64,000 nt of DNA from Roseivirga misakiensis (GCF_001747105.1 NZ_MDGQ01000005.1:992001-1056000), one strand, 5' to 3'; positions 19,169 to 28,479 are shown, counted from the first letter of the stretch. Notes: generated by a model from the letters alone, not told the origin. Made by a program: numbers and translations.

Positions 19169-19465
19169 TCATATGATATCATAGTGGATGACAACTTTAT
19201 CAAAAGAAACCATCATTTTCTGGGCTTCTTCTGGAACCATGGCTTGGCTGATGTTTTTACCAGCAAAGGCTTCGATTACCTTGTAGTTCTGCCATACAGT
19301 TATCACCTGGCATTCTATTCCTTGACTGGTGTGTCGTTTTTGTATTTCGGACCTTACAAAACCCGGTAATTTGGCCGCCTTGTTGAGCACTTTGTTTTGT
19401 AGAAAGTTGATATAGTTATCGTACTCACCTTCTTTCAAAATACATTTCCATTGCCGCGAAATCAT
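19169..19465 (-). CDS. Antibiotic biosynthesis monooxygenase (ABM)-fold protein
   Basis: A 98-residue cytoplasmic protein with the dimeric alpha-beta barrel pattern of the ABM family: a short first strand (SRQWKCILKEG), a helix (YINFLQNKVL), PGFVRSEIQKR, then CQVITVWQNYKVIEAFAG. Such proteins act as cofactor-free oxygenases, heme-degrading enzymes or simple dimers, and the function cannot be deduced further. It starts 3 bases after the stop of the serine hydrolase, so the pair is likely one transcript. Confidence 0.75.
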   Translation of the reverse strand: MISRQWKCILKEGEYDNYINFLQNKVLNKAAKLPGFVRSEIQKRHTSQGIECQVITVWQNYKVIEAFAGKNISQAMVPEEAQKMMVSFDKVVIHYDII

Positions 19466-19468
19466 ATG

Positions 19469-20557
19469 TTAGTTATCCTTAATAGATGGAAGAATGATTC
19501 TATTAACTACGGTAAAAGGTAATTTATCTTTCGGAGAATTGTAAGCCCCTCCAGTAAATATAGCGACCAGGTCGAGTTCAGGAAAAGTAAGAATATACTG
19601 TCCACCATTACCAGTAGCGCAAATCGACGGTTCTAAAACGCCATTTTTCGTAAATGGAAGTTGCCACCAAAGGTAACTATAGTTTAATCCTGTGATTTTT
19701 GTTTTTGGTGTAGCCAATTCCTCAATCCAGTAAGCAGGGATCAATTCCTTACCCATCCATGTTCCCTTATTAAGGATCAGTTGCCCCAGTTTTGCCATGT
19801 CACGTGAGGTCATATTTAATCTTTGGCCGGATGAGATTACCGTTTTCTTATTGGTGTGTCCCCAGCTTAAATTCTCGATACCCATCGGTTCAAAAAGGTG
19901 TTTCTGAGCAAAATCGGGCAGGCTCAAACCAGATGTCCGTTCGATAATCTCGGCAATTAAGATGGTGCCCCCAGTACAATAGGTAGATATTTCTCCTGGG
20001 TCATGTAGCATAGGCAAATTTGCCATAAACTGGATCCAATCTTTCTTTTTATACATCTTATCCTCTTGTCCTTTCGATTTTGGGTCCCAATCGTTGCATT
20101 CCAAACCAGAGCTCATGGTGAGAAAATCGCGAATTGTGATTTGATTCTTTCTCGGGTCAGGGTTTTTGGGGTTATCAAATTCTCCCAAATACCTAGAAAT
20201 TGGGTCATCAAGACTTTGGACATACTCTTTTTCTATGGCTATACCCAATATGAGAGATGTAATGCTTTTAGTCACCGATCTTAGGTCGTGCTGTTTGTCT
20301 ACACTATGCTCGCCAAAGTATTTTTCAAAGATCAGTTCGTTATTTTTAATCAGAAGCATACTATGCAACTCATGATCTTCTTTATTCATTGCGTTTATAA
20401 ATTGCTCATATAGGGAAGCGTTAATGTTTTGTGATTGGAGCGAGTTTACTTTCCAATCATCGTTGAGAAATTCAGGTACATCGTATTGATAATCTGCTTG
20501 CCCAAGGGCCAGGGAAGTATAAAAACTGAATACTAGGAAAAGAGCGATCTGTCTCAT
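19469..20557 (-). CDS. Beta-lactamase-fold serine hydrolase, secreted
   Basis: A 362-residue class C beta-lactamase/penicillin-binding-fold protein. I choose the ATG at 20557 (MRQIALFLVFSF) because the longer frame from 20581 would start inside a terminator hairpin. A signal peptide ends near ALGQ. The SxxK nucleophile motif is S94-V-T-K97; the second motif is Y-C-T in STYCTGG and a GNGG replaces the usual HxG. It probably hydrolyses esters or peptides in the periplasm. The ABM gene follows after 3 bases. Confidence 0.85.
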   Translation of the reverse strand: MRQIALFLVFSFYTSLALGQADYQYDVPEFLNDDWKVNSLQSQNINASLYEQFINAMNKEDHELHSMLLIKNNELIFEKYFGEHSVDKQHDLRSVTKSITSLILGIAIEKEYVQSLDDPISRYLGEFDNPKNPDPRKNQITIRDFLTMSSGLECNDWDPKSKGQEDKMYKKKDWIQFMANLPMLHDPGEISTYCTGGTILIAEIIERTSGLSLPDFAQKHLFEPMGIENLSWGHTNKKTVISSGQRLNMTSRDMAKLGQLILNKGTWMGKELIPAYWIEELATPKTKITGLNYSYLWWQLPFTKNGVLEPSICATGNGGQYILTFPELDLVAIFTGGAYNSPKDKLPFTVVNRIILPSIKDN

Positions 20558-20561
20558 ATTC

Positions 20562-20601
20562 AAAAAAAGCATCATCGACATGAATTAGTCAATGATGCTT
20601 T
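20562..20601 (-). terminator. Intrinsic terminator after the amidohydrolase gene
   Basis: AAAGCATCAT at 20566-20575 pairs with ATGATGCTTT at 20592-20601, with three more inner base pairs (GAC/GTC). On the minus strand the hairpin is followed by seven U residues (20568-20562). It ends the 20622-23930 transcript, 20 bp after the stop codon, and separates it from the serine hydrolase. Confidence 0.85.
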
Positions 20602-20621
20602 CACAATAAGTGTTAACGACA

Positions 20622-23600
20622 CTATTTTTTTATGCCTGGTACACCTTTAGGCGCATAGTCTTGCCACCAAAGCTTAGGCATTTTCTTTTGTTTCGGATGT
20701 TTTTCGTCTAGCGTATTTCCTTCATAAAGCCTTCCATTGAACATAACATGGCTAATATCCTTCGAGTTTTTAATGTTATCGAGTGGATTACTATTCAAAA
20801 TCACTAAATCGCCTAATTTGCCAACTTCAATAGAACCAAGGTCATTTTCTAAACCGATCGCTTCGGCACCAATGATAGTCGCAACTCTAAGCGCATCATA
20901 TTCATCCATGCCGCCAGACTGCACTGCCCAAAGTTCCCAATGATAGCCTAGTCCCTGTAATTGGCCATGACTTCCTACGCCAGCTCTACCGCCTGCTTCA
21001 ACTAGGTCTTTGGCAAAGGTAGATTGCTCTACATGTACGTACTCGTCTTCCATAAACCAACCAGCATTTCTTCGTCGCGTTCTAGAATCGAGATTCCAGT
21101 GCGGCATAAAGTGCGTCAGTTTAGGATCTGCATGAGGATTTTCAGTGGCATAGAAATAGTTTTCAGTCCAAGGTCCGCCATAGGCAACCAAAAGGGTTGG
21201 TGTATAGACTGTTCTAGAAAAAGCCACCATATCGATGACATCTTTATACAAAGGGAAAATAGGGAAGGAGTGCTCGTGCCCCGGATAGCCATCGATAACT
21301 TGTGTTAAGTTATTCTTGAAATCCAAACCTCCCTCAGTCGTCGGCATGATGTTTTGTTCAAAGGCGGCTTGAATAATCCATTGCCTTTGTTGGCGATTTC
21401 CAGCCCCATACATTTTCACAGTCTTGGTGTTATAATAAGCGCTGTAGCGTTTCATCACCTTTCGGGCATGATCTAAACTGCTAATATTTTCTCCACGGAA
21501 AATACCTGGCCCAGTAGAGTATATTCTCGGGCCGATTAACTTCCCTGCATCTACTAAATCACCATAAGTCAGAACGTCTGTGGTCGCCGTTTGAGGGTCC
21601 CTGGTAGTGGTAACACCAAAAGCCAGATTCGTTAAGTAAGACCAGAATTGGCCTCGATGTAAGTTTACCGGGTGGCGGAAGTGAGAATGAATATCCACAT
21701 AACCTGGAACAATGGTTTTTCCAGTGGCATCGATCACTTTTACCCTTCTACCAACGGAAATATTCTTACCGATCTCTTTGATTCGATTATTCTCTATTAA
21801 GATGTCTGTGCCTTCAAGAACTTCATTGTTCTTCATGGTTAAAACACGAGCATTCTTCAGTAGAATCGATCCTTTTGGGATGTCTCGGTCTGCTTTAATT
21901 TCAATTCGTCTTTCCGCAGGAGTATAGTTCTTAGGCTCATCTTTTTTGTCCTCGTCTGCCTTTTCTTCCTGTTTAACGTCTTCCTTAGCAGCCTCTTTCT
22001 TGGCTTTAGCCGCAGCTGCTTTTTCTTCATCAAACGCCTTTGCCCCAGCTAAGTCGTACATCACATGCGCATTGCCAATACCCCAATGTACCATATTACT
22101 GTCCCAACCCCAAGCAGGGAATTGCCCTCCGACTTCATCAGTCAATTGTCTGGAAGGAAATGCTGCATTTTTTGAATTAGCTACTGAAATTGTTGGTGCT
22201 GTATTACTGATTTGCGGTACCGTTACCACATAAATATTAGTGCCAATGGCCGCTAAAGCTTGATCGCCTTCTCTCGCCATTTCAATCCATGAAGCTCGTG
22301 GTGCATTTGTAGAACCGGGAGTAGCCTTGCCTCTGATTTGAACATGTTCTTTTTCATCAGTTCCATCCCAACGGATGGATAGTAACCCTCTGAAACTGGA
22401 TAAGTAGATTCTATCAGAGTTCTTTACAAAGTGCGGATTGGATCGCCCATTGGTATAACTGATAAAGTTATTGCCTGATCCATCTGCTGAAATCCAGACT
22501 AAGTCACTCGTGCCTCTAAAAGCTGTTCTTTGTAAGGCATTTCTAAAGTCTTCGGATTGTCCTTTGATCAAGACTATCCTGGAACCATCGTTATTCCAAA
22601 CAGGACTTTGGAAGACACCGTCCTCTTTATTCAGTTGGGTTAAATTATTGCCGTTAGGTCTAACCTTGTAAACTTTTCCACCTGCCGATTGCCAAGTCAC
22701 AAAGGCGATCCATTCGCCATCAGGTGACCAAACAGGCTCAGCTTGCGTTTCCTTTAAATCGACTAACTTTTGAGGGGTGCCATTGGGTAAATCAACGATG
22801 TAAACTTCGTTTAAGGCAGTAAATGCCATTTTTTTACCATCTGGTGAAGGTGCTAAATCACGTATTTGGGTAATCGTAAATTGAGCATCGTCAGAAATTG
22901 GGTAATCGAAATCTAATTCTGGGCCAAGTTCAATACTGTTTTTTACTCGAAACGGAATTTCAGTGGCCTTTTTCGAGGCAACATTGATCTTATGTATTTT
23001 CCCTCCATAAGAAATCACAATGTGTTTGTCGTCTGGTGTCCAAGAAAACCCAGGAAGTACATCGCGTGAGGCTCTTGATTCCTGATCGTCGTGCTGAATT
23101 GGGTAGGCGAGCCAACTTTCATCGCCTGTAGTTAAATCTCTAAGAATGAGTCCTGTATGGGTATCGTGCCTAGTCGCGTAAACGAGCCATTTGCCATCAG
23201 CGCTCGGTGTAGGGCGAAACGCCGATCCATATCTGGACGTTTGCGTGATCATTTCTCCCGTAACCCGATCATATTTGCCAATTTGGTACTGCGGCATTGG
23301 TGCATTGTAAGTAGAAGAACCGGTTCTTCTTGAAAACCATACATAACGATCATCATTACTAAAGGCTCCCTCTAACATTCTTAGTGATCGCGGTTCGCGA
23401 ACCATGGCCGTACCAGATCCGCCATCTACATGGTATAACCAGATTTTGTGAGATCCGCCACCACCTTGTTTAGAGGCGATCATATATTTTCCATCCGGTG
23501 TCCATTCTGGTCCTTGATAGCGGTTATTATTTCCTTTTGTGATTTGCTTCTTCTCTTTAGATGCTAGGTCTAAGGTCCAAACGTTCTCCCCGCCAGACTC

Positions 23601-23930
23601 ATCTGAAATGAAAATTACTTTGATGCCATCGGGACTGAAGCGCGGTTGAGCATCGAACTGCATGCCTGATGTGATCTGTGTGGCCTCGCCACCTTTCATT
23701 GGAATGGTGTAGAGGTCGCCTAAAAAGTCAAAGACAATGGTTTTGCCATCGGGACTTACATCCAGTGCTATCCAAGAACCTTCATTGAGGTCGAAATCGA
23801 ATGTTCTTCCGGGTTCTAAGGGTAGGTTTTTGTTCTTCTTTTTATCTGTATCTTTTTTGCTGTTTGTGTCTTGGGCAATTGCAGATGTCGATAGTAGGAC
23901 TATCAGACAGCCCAATAAAAAATTTCTCAT
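20622..23930 (-). CDS. Beta-propeller/amidohydrolase fusion protein, secreted
   Basis: A 1102-residue exported protein with a signal peptide (ending STSAIAQ). The first half holds TolB/PD40-type propeller repeats (SPDGKTIVF, SPDGIKVIF, TPDGKYMI, SPDGKKMAF, SPDGEWIAF), followed by a Lys/Glu/Ala-rich linker at about 640-675. The C-terminal third is a metal-dependent amidohydrolase: DATGKTIVPGYVDIHSHFRHP provides the HxH, with further His residues in PGHEHSF and VGSHGQ, and it ends with LGSIEVGKLGDLVILNSNPL. This TolB-amidohydrolase architecture is common in Bacteroidota; probable function is hydrolysis of small amides or cyclic dipeptides outside the inner membrane. Confidence 0.88.
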   Translation of the reverse strand: MRNFLLGCLIVLLSTSAIAQDTNSKKDTDKKKNKNLPLEPGRTFDFDLNEGSWIALDVSPDGKTIVFDFLGDLYTIPMKGGEATQITSGMQFDAQPRFSPDGIKVIFISDESGGENVWTLDLASKEKKQITKGNNNRYQGPEWTPDGKYMIASKQGGGGSHKIWLYHVDGGSGTAMVREPRSLRMLEGAFSNDDRYVWFSRRTGSSTYNAPMPQYQIGKYDRVTGEMITQTSRYGSAFRPTPSADGKWLVYATRHDTHTGLILRDLTTGDESWLAYPIQHDDQESRASRDVLPGFSWTPDDKHIVISYGGKIHKINVASKKATEIPFRVKNSIELGPELDFDYPISDDAQFTITQIRDLAPSPDGKKMAFTALNEVYIVDLPNGTPQKLVDLKETQAEPVWSPDGEWIAFVTWQSAGGKVYKVRPNGNNLTQLNKEDGVFQSPVWNNDGSRIVLIKGQSEDFRNALQRTAFRGTSDLVWISADGSGNNFISYTNGRSNPHFVKNSDRIYLSSFRGLLSIRWDGTDEKEHVQIRGKATPGSTNAPRASWIEMAREGDQALAAIGTNIYVVTVPQISNTAPTISVANSKNAAFPSRQLTDEVGGQFPAWGWDSNMVHWGIGNAHVMYDLAGAKAFDEEKAAAAKAKKEAAKEDVKQEEKADEDKKDEPKNYTPAERRIEIKADRDIPKGSILLKNARVLTMKNNEVLEGTDILIENNRIKEIGKNISVGRRVKVIDATGKTIVPGYVDIHSHFRHPVNLHRGQFWSYLTNLAFGVTTTRDPQTATTDVLTYGDLVDAGKLIGPRIYSTGPGIFRGENISSLDHARKVMKRYSAYYNTKTVKMYGAGNRQQRQWIIQAAFEQNIMPTTEGGLDFKNNLTQVIDGYPGHEHSFPIFPLYKDVIDMVAFSRTVYTPTLLVAYGGPWTENYFYATENPHADPKLTHFMPHWNLDSRTRRRNAGWFMEDEYVHVEQSTFAKDLVEAGGRAGVGSHGQLQGLGYHWELWAVQSGGMDEYDALRVATIIGAEAIGLENDLGSIEVGKLGDLVILNSNPLDNIKNSKDISHVMFNGRLYEGNTLDEKHPKQKKMPKLWWQDYAPKGVPGIKK

Positions 23931-24278
23931 ATGCTTTGGTTAGTTATATGGCTAGTTAATGTAGTTGTATATCATCGGCCAGCAAACCACTTTGGGATAA
24001 AAGGTTATGTTTTATAGCATACTGAATGTTTATGGGGACAAATTTCACCAGAAATTAGGAGTTGATGGGGACAAAATTCATCAGTAGTTGTAAGGAATAG
24101 GAATGACTTTTTCTATCTCCAGATTATCCCAATATTGGATTTTTAGTCCCAGTTATATGTTTTAATTACTTCCTCTTGCCACAAGATTCTGTAGTTTTGT
24201 AGGACTGAGGGCATCCTGAACTAGAACCACCGTTTGGTACGTAATTGGTATGCTGTTCTCTATAAAACATCATCTATT
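23931..24278. other. Divergent regulatory region with a 20-bp direct repeat
   Basis: 348 bp between the amidohydrolase (minus) and M48 (plus). No gene is supported. It contains a near-perfect direct repeat at 24032-24051 and 24065-24084 and a TAGTTTTG box at 24192-24199 that matches the Bacteroidota -7 element, 79 bases before the M48 start. I see no matching TTTG at the right spacing. An 11-codon frame begins at 24065 but is too short to support. Confidence 0.5.
24032..24084. repeat. 20-bp direct repeat, 33-bp period
   Basis: ATGGGGACAAATTTCACCAG (24032-24051) and ATGGGGACAAAATTCATCAG (24065-24084) match at 18 of 20 positions and start exactly 33 bp apart, about three helical turns. This spacing puts both on the same face of the DNA, as expected for tandem binding sites. 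It could also be a relic of a mobile element. Confidence 0.5.
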
Positions 24279-25724
24279 ATGTCAAGAAAGATCACACCGT
24301 TAATCCTTTTCGCTTTTGTGCTATTATTCAGCTATAGCTGCGCAACAAATCCAGTCACAGGAAAGAAAGAATTCATGCTATTGTCTGAAGAAAAAGAGAT
24401 AGCCATGGGCAAGGAGTCTGATCCTGGTATTGTATCATTTTTTGGTCTTTATGAAGACGAAAAATTACAGCAATTCATTGAGGAAAAAGGCAAAGAAATG
24501 GCCGCCATATCGCATCGACCGAACTTACCTTATGAATTTAAAATAGTTGATTCTCCAGTGTTAAATGCATTTGCAGTCCCTGGAGGTTTTGTCTATTTCA
24601 CTCGTGGAATTATGGCTCATTTTAACAATGAAGCTGAATTTGCTGGTGTTTTAGGGCACGAGATTGGTCATGTAACTGCGAGACATTCTGCCCAGCAGTA
24701 TAGTAATCAGCAATTGGCAGGTGTAGGGCTTATGGCTGGAACCTTGGTGTCTGAGACTTTTGCGCAGTATGCTTCCACAGCACAGCAAGGAGTAGGTTTA
24801 TTGTTTCTGAAATTTGGTCGTGACGATGAACGCCAATCAGACCAGTTAGGTGCGGAATATTCCTCAAGAATTGGATATGATGCTCAAGAAATGGCTGGCT
24901 TTTTTGAAACGCTGAAAAGGCAACGAGATTTAAGCGGTGGAGAGCAAATCCCAACATTTATGTCTTCGCACCCCGATCCCGCAGAGCGTAATGAGTCTGT
25001 CAAAAAGTACGCTGATGAATGGCAAACCAAATTGAACTTAACCGACCCGAAGGTCAATCGAAATGAGTATCTAAGACTTATTGATGGACTCGTTTTTGGA
25101 GAAGACCCAAGACAGGGATTTGTAGAGAATAGTAACTTTTATCACCCCACACTCAAGTTTACTTTTTCAATTCCGAATGGATGGGGTTCGCAAAATTCTC
25201 CACAACAATTTCAGATGGCTGAACCGAACGGAAAGGCCAATATGGCTTTGACTTTGGCAGAAGGAACTAGTGCCGCAGCCGCAGCCACTAAATTCGTGGA
25301 GCAGTACAAGTTGGAGCTAATTGAGTCAAAGAATCTAAAAGTAAATGGCTTAAATGCTGTGGCGATCGTTGCCGATCAATCAGATGAAGCTGGAAATAAG
25401 GCTATCCGCGCTACTACCTATTTCATCGAGTATAATAGCAATGTGTATAGCCTAATGGGGATCTCTTCTTTTGCAGATCACGGTCTTTACGCTGGTAACT
25501 TCATGCAGACCATGGAAAGCTTCAAAGTTTTGACAGATACAGACAAGTTAAACCGTCAGCCACAGCGTGTAAAAATAGTGGAGGTACAAGCTAATGCTTC
25601 TCTGCAAAGTGCACTCAGTGGCTTTGGCGCTTCTGCCGATCAGATGGCTGAGCTATCACTATTAAACGGCATGCAGCTGACCGATCAAGTGTCAAAAGGG
25701 ATGTTAATTAAGGTTTTAAGATAG
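24279..25724 (+). CDS. M48 family metalloprotease lipoprotein
   Basis: A 481-residue periplasmic zinc protease related to BepA/Oma1-type M48 peptidases. The ATG at 24279 is chosen because MSRKITPLILFAFVLLFSYSC is a lipoprotein signal with Cys21; the longer TTG frame from 24234 lacks this. HEIGH is at residues 127-131 in GVLGHEIGHVTARH, and the third ligand lies in the RDDERQSDQLGAEY helix. The C-terminal part after about 290 is a beta-rich domain ending in a LysM-like stretch (RVKIVEVQANASLQSAL). The family controls outer-membrane protein and envelope quality. It ends just before a shared terminator. Confidence 0.9.
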   Translation: MSRKITPLILFAFVLLFSYSCATNPVTGKKEFMLLSEEKEIAMGKESDPGIVSFFGLYEDEKLQQFIEEKGKEMAAISHRPNLPYEFKIVDSPVLNAFAVPGGFVYFTRGIMAHFNNEAEFAGVLGHEIGHVTARHSAQQYSNQQLAGVGLMAGTLVSETFAQYASTAQQGVGLLFLKFGRDDERQSDQLGAEYSSRIGYDAQEMAGFFETLKRQRDLSGGEQIPTFMSSHPDPAERNESVKKYADEWQTKLNLTDPKVNRNEYLRLIDGLVFGEDPRQGFVENSNFYHPTLKFTFSIPNGWGSQNSPQQFQMAEPNGKANMALTLAEGTSAAAAATKFVEQYKLELIESKNLKVNGLNAVAIVADQSDEAGNKAIRATTYFIEYNSNVYSLMGISSFADHGLYAGNFMQTMESFKVLTDTDKLNRQPQRVKIVEVQANASLQSALSGFGASADQMAELSLLNGMQLTDQVSKGMLIKVLR

Positions 25725-25742
25725 AAAAGTTACCCCTTTTCT

Positions 25743-25783
25743 AAAAAGCCAAACTAACCTATACTAGGTCAGTTTGGCTTTTT
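25743..25783. terminator. Bidirectional intrinsic terminator
   Basis: AAAAAGCCAAACT (25743-25755) and AGTTTGGCTTTTT (25771-25783) form a perfect 13-bp stem, with U-rich ends in both directions. It serves the convergent M48 and serine hydrolase genes. The stem also encodes the last residues (KKAKLT) and lies across the stop codon of the minus-strand gene. Confidence 0.9.
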
Positions 25784-27017
25784 TTGTGCGTTTACTTCTC
25801 CATAAGAAGTAAGTTGAAACGAGTATTAAATATCCCACAAATAAAAGCGTCATAAGGAAGGGCTTATTTCTTTGAATGACAACGTAGTCGGCTATGCCAC
25901 CCTCTAGAAATATCCATTCATCGGCTATTCGAGAGGCTAAATTGGGGCTGCCCATTTCTAAAACGATAATCCCATTTCCTGTCGTCATATTAATTCGGGC
26001 AGCAGTATTTATAGTGGGTTGACCACTGCTGCCATCGTGCCCAATGATTTGAGAGGATTCGTCCCCTTGGCTATAAAGGTGAGGACCTAGCGCATATACA
26101 GGGGTATTGTTAATATAGGTTTGAGGCTGGATCATTTGCTGAATCGTACTTGCCGAAAGTACAGGATTAGGAGAGACATGAGCCGCCATGAATTTTGCTA
26201 AATCCGATGTATTGGTAAACAATGAAGCCGCCGCCAAAGCTGTAAATCTATTCGCAGGAGCAACGCTACCATCGCGATTATACCGTGTGGCGAGATTCAG
26301 CTCAGGTTTTGTACCCAAATCGAAGGTTGAGCTGACCATGCCTAATGGCTCAAAAACTGTCTCCGTCATGTATGCTTGAAAGGATTTTCCAGAAACTTCC
26401 TCTATCAATAGTTGAATGATGGTATAGGCAGCACCAGAGTACATGTACTGTGAACCTGGTTCATAACCTACAATCGCTTTTCCAGCCGCATACTCGGCAT
26501 CGGCAGCCTGAGTTAAAGACTCCTCTATGGTCTGGACAGGCTGATCTGGCCCGAATCCATCGTACCCTAAATCATCGATCAGACCTGAGCTATGAGAAAG
26601 TAGTAGCCTCAGAGTAACCTTTCTGTTATCGAAATCGCTCGGCGGTAGGTGCCAGCGTGTCAAATAGTTATCAATAGGGGTGTCTAGATCGACTTTGCCG
26701 TCTTCAACTAGTTTGAATAAACCGAAGGCTGTCACCCATTTACTCACCGAAGCGACTTGATAAACGGTATTGCGATCGATGTCGGTTTTGATGTCATAAT
26801 AATACTCATCGGCTACTTGGCCGTTCTCTAAAACGACTAGGCCCAGGTTTCCGACAAATTCGTCGTTGATCAATTGACTAGTCTCTTCAATAAACGCTTG
26901 TGGTGAATCACCAGATATTGGTCTGAGGAGTTGACCGCTACTAAAGCCAAAGATGAGTAGGGCTACCCAGACGATCAGGATAAGAAAGCATTGAGAGATT
27001 AGTTTTAGTGTTTTCAT
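25764..27017 (-). CDS. Membrane-bound beta-lactamase-fold serine hydrolase
   Basis: A 417-residue protein with an N-terminal membrane/signal segment (residues 9-28) and a C-terminal membrane helix (about 388-408), so the catalytic domain faces the periplasm. SVSK (S90-K93) provides nucleophile and base, YSG in YMYSGAAY is the second motif and HDG the third. Typical of class C-type peptidases/esterases, not a proven beta-lactamase. The start codon at 27017 sits in the arm of an inverted repeat. The final codons overlap the terminator shared with M48. Confidence 0.85.
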   Translation of the reverse strand: MKTLKLISQCFLILIVWVALLIFGFSSGQLLRPISGDSPQAFIEETSQLINDEFVGNLGLVVLENGQVADEYYYDIKTDIDRNTVYQVASVSKWVTAFGLFKLVEDGKVDLDTPIDNYLTRWHLPPSDFDNRKVTLRLLLSHSSGLIDDLGYDGFGPDQPVQTIEESLTQAADAEYAAGKAIVGYEPGSQYMYSGAAYTIIQLLIEEVSGKSFQAYMTETVFEPLGMVSSTFDLGTKPELNLATRYNRDGSVAPANRFTALAAASLFTNTSDLAKFMAAHVSPNPVLSASTIQQMIQPQTYINNTPVYALGPHLYSQGDESSQIIGHDGSSGQPTINTAARINMTTGNGIIVLEMGSPNLASRIADEWIFLEGGIADYVVIQRNKPFLMTLLFVGYLILVSTYFLWRSKRTKKAKLT

Positions 27018-27050
27018 ATGTTAGTTGTTTTAGTCTCTCGCTAACATATG
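27015..27050 (-). promoter_or_regulatory. Inverted repeat covering the start codon of the serine hydrolase
   Basis: CATATGTTAG (27015-27024) and CTAACATATG (27041-27050) are perfect 10-bp arms separated by 16 bases. The start codon lies in one arm, so the mRNA could fold and hide its own AUG; alternatively this is an operator. Confidence 0.45.
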
Positions 27051-27205
27051 ACTAATTATTTAGTTAATAAACTAATATTTTAATTATTGAATATAGGATC
27101 CGATGAAGATGATTGAATTCTGGGTCAGAAGGGTAGTGGATAAAGTTGACTATAGCATTGGAAACGAGCTAGTTAAAACAAGTGACGAATGAAAAAGTTA
27201 ATACT

Positions 27206-27646
27206 TTAACCTTCGTATAAGTCTAATTTCCAACTTTGGTTTGTGCGTAGCGCTCGCCAGTCCCAATAAGTATCTAAGAAATTATCGTGGTGCATTTCAT
27301 CATTTTCCTCGATATCATCTGTTTTGTCTACGAGTGATACACCAGTCCATTCTCCGAGTGCCTCGTCAGGATCAGTAGTACCATCGATATGGTTGAATAA
27401 GTCGAAAACTACCTGCGCAGCATTATCGGCTAATACCTTTCTTAAGGCAGATTTTAAGTGAGGGATTTTCGAAAGCTGTTTCAATGAATGACGCTCCTCA
27501 TTCGTCAATCCCCCGTTTGGCGGGTAAATTATTGAATCTTCAATGTTGCCTTTGCTCAATAAGTTTGCGGAATAATCGGCGTAGTTTTCAATACTCTGAT
27601 GAAGTGCAAGTTTGAGTGTCTTGTTGTTGTGGTCTGATAGTTTCAT
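27206..27646 (-). CDS. Acidic protein of unknown function
   Basis: A 146-residue cytoplasmic protein with no motif that I recognise. The middle (LTNEERHSLKQLSKIPHLKSALRKVLADNAAQVVFDLFNHIDG) is helical and amphipathic; the end is rich in Asp/Glu and Trp (EENDEMHHDNFLDTYWDWRALRTNQSW). No signal peptide or membrane helix. It lies between the serine hydrolase (188 bp) and rluF (98 bp) on the same strand with no tight linkage. Confidence 0.6.
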   Translation of the reverse strand: MKLSDHNNKTLKLALHQSIENYADYSANLLSKGNIEDSIIYPPNGGLTNEERHSLKQLSKIPHLKSALRKVLADNAAQVVFDLFNHIDGTTDPDEALGEWTGVSLVDKTDDIEENDEMHHDNFLDTYWDWRALRTNQSWKLDLYEG

Positions 27647-27744
27647 TTTAATTGGGATTGATCATAAACTTCAGGCCTGCTCAATTTAGAGATTTTCAAG
27701 CGGGGAGACTATTTCATAAATAGGTTTATGGCATGCAGAAAACC

Positions 27745-28479
27745 CTAATCGTGGGTTTTAGAAGAGTCAGAAACGAGCCGGTTAATTTCTTTTAGCTCCT
27801 TATCGGTCAGATCACGCCATTTACCGACAGGCATATCCAAGCCGACATTCATAATCCGAGTCCGCTTTAGTTTTGTTACCCGATATCCAAGGTATTCACA
27901 CATCCTTCGAATTTGGCGGTTTAGGCCTTGCGTTAGGACAATTCTGAATCGGAATTTGCTCAAAACTTCCACTTCACACTTTCGGGTTACTGTACCGAGA
28001 ATTGGGATGCCGTTACTCATTTTTGTGGCAAAATCGGCACGCAAAGGTTTATTCACTGTCACCATATATTCCTTTTCATGGTGATTTCTGGCGCGCAGGA
28101 TCTTATTAACTATGTCGCCGTCGTCTGTTAAGAAGATTAACCCTTCGCTGGGTTTATCAAGCCGCCCGATGGGGAAAATACGACTCGGATAATTGATATA
28201 ATCGATGATGTTGTCTTTTTCAACCCCCGTATCCGTAGTGCAAACAATGCCGACTGGTTTATTAAATGCGATGTATACATTCTTTTTGGCTTTTGGCTCG
28301 GAAACCAACTGACCATTTACCCGAACTTCATCTCCCTCAGAAATTTTAGTGCCCATTTCAGGGACTTTACCGTTTATGGTCACTTTACCTTGCTCTATAA
28401 GTTTATCTGCTGCTCTTCTAGAGCAATAGCCAACTTCGCTGAGGTACTTATTAATTCTGGTGGATTTGGGTGCTGACAT
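27745..28479 (-). CDS. rluF: 23S rRNA pseudouridine synthase, RluF-like
   Basis: A 244-residue RNA-modifying enzyme. An S4 RNA-binding domain at the start ([30 protein letters not shown]) is followed by the RsuA/RluB/E/F catalytic domain with the signature [10 protein letters not shown], whose Asp is the nucleophile, and a C-terminal [20 protein letters not shown] segment. The length and sequence favour RluF (23S U2604), rather than RluB or RsuA. The ATG at 28479 begins just before the S4 domain. Confidence 0.85.
   Translation of the reverse strand: MSAPKSTRINKYLSEVGYCSRRAADKLIEQGKVTINGKVPEMGTKISEGDEVRVNGQLVSEPKAKKNVYIAFNKPVGIVCTTDTGVEKDNIIDYINYPSRIFPIGRLDKPSEGLIFLTDDGDIVNKILRARNHHEKEYMVTVNKPLRADFATKMSNGIPILGTVTRKCEVEVLSKFRFRIVLTQGLNRQIRRMCEYLGYRVTKLKRTRIMNVGLDMPVGKWRDLTDKELKEINRLVSDSSKTHD

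Noticed and set aside
21946-22233. 95-residue plus-strand frame within the amidohydrolase gene
   Set aside because: Ser/Ala-rich antisense of the charged linker; a codon shadow.
24065-24100. Very short ORF (11 codons) with an AGGAG-like site before the M48 gene
   Set aside because: It coincides with one copy of a direct repeat, has no homologue and is too short to support as a gene.
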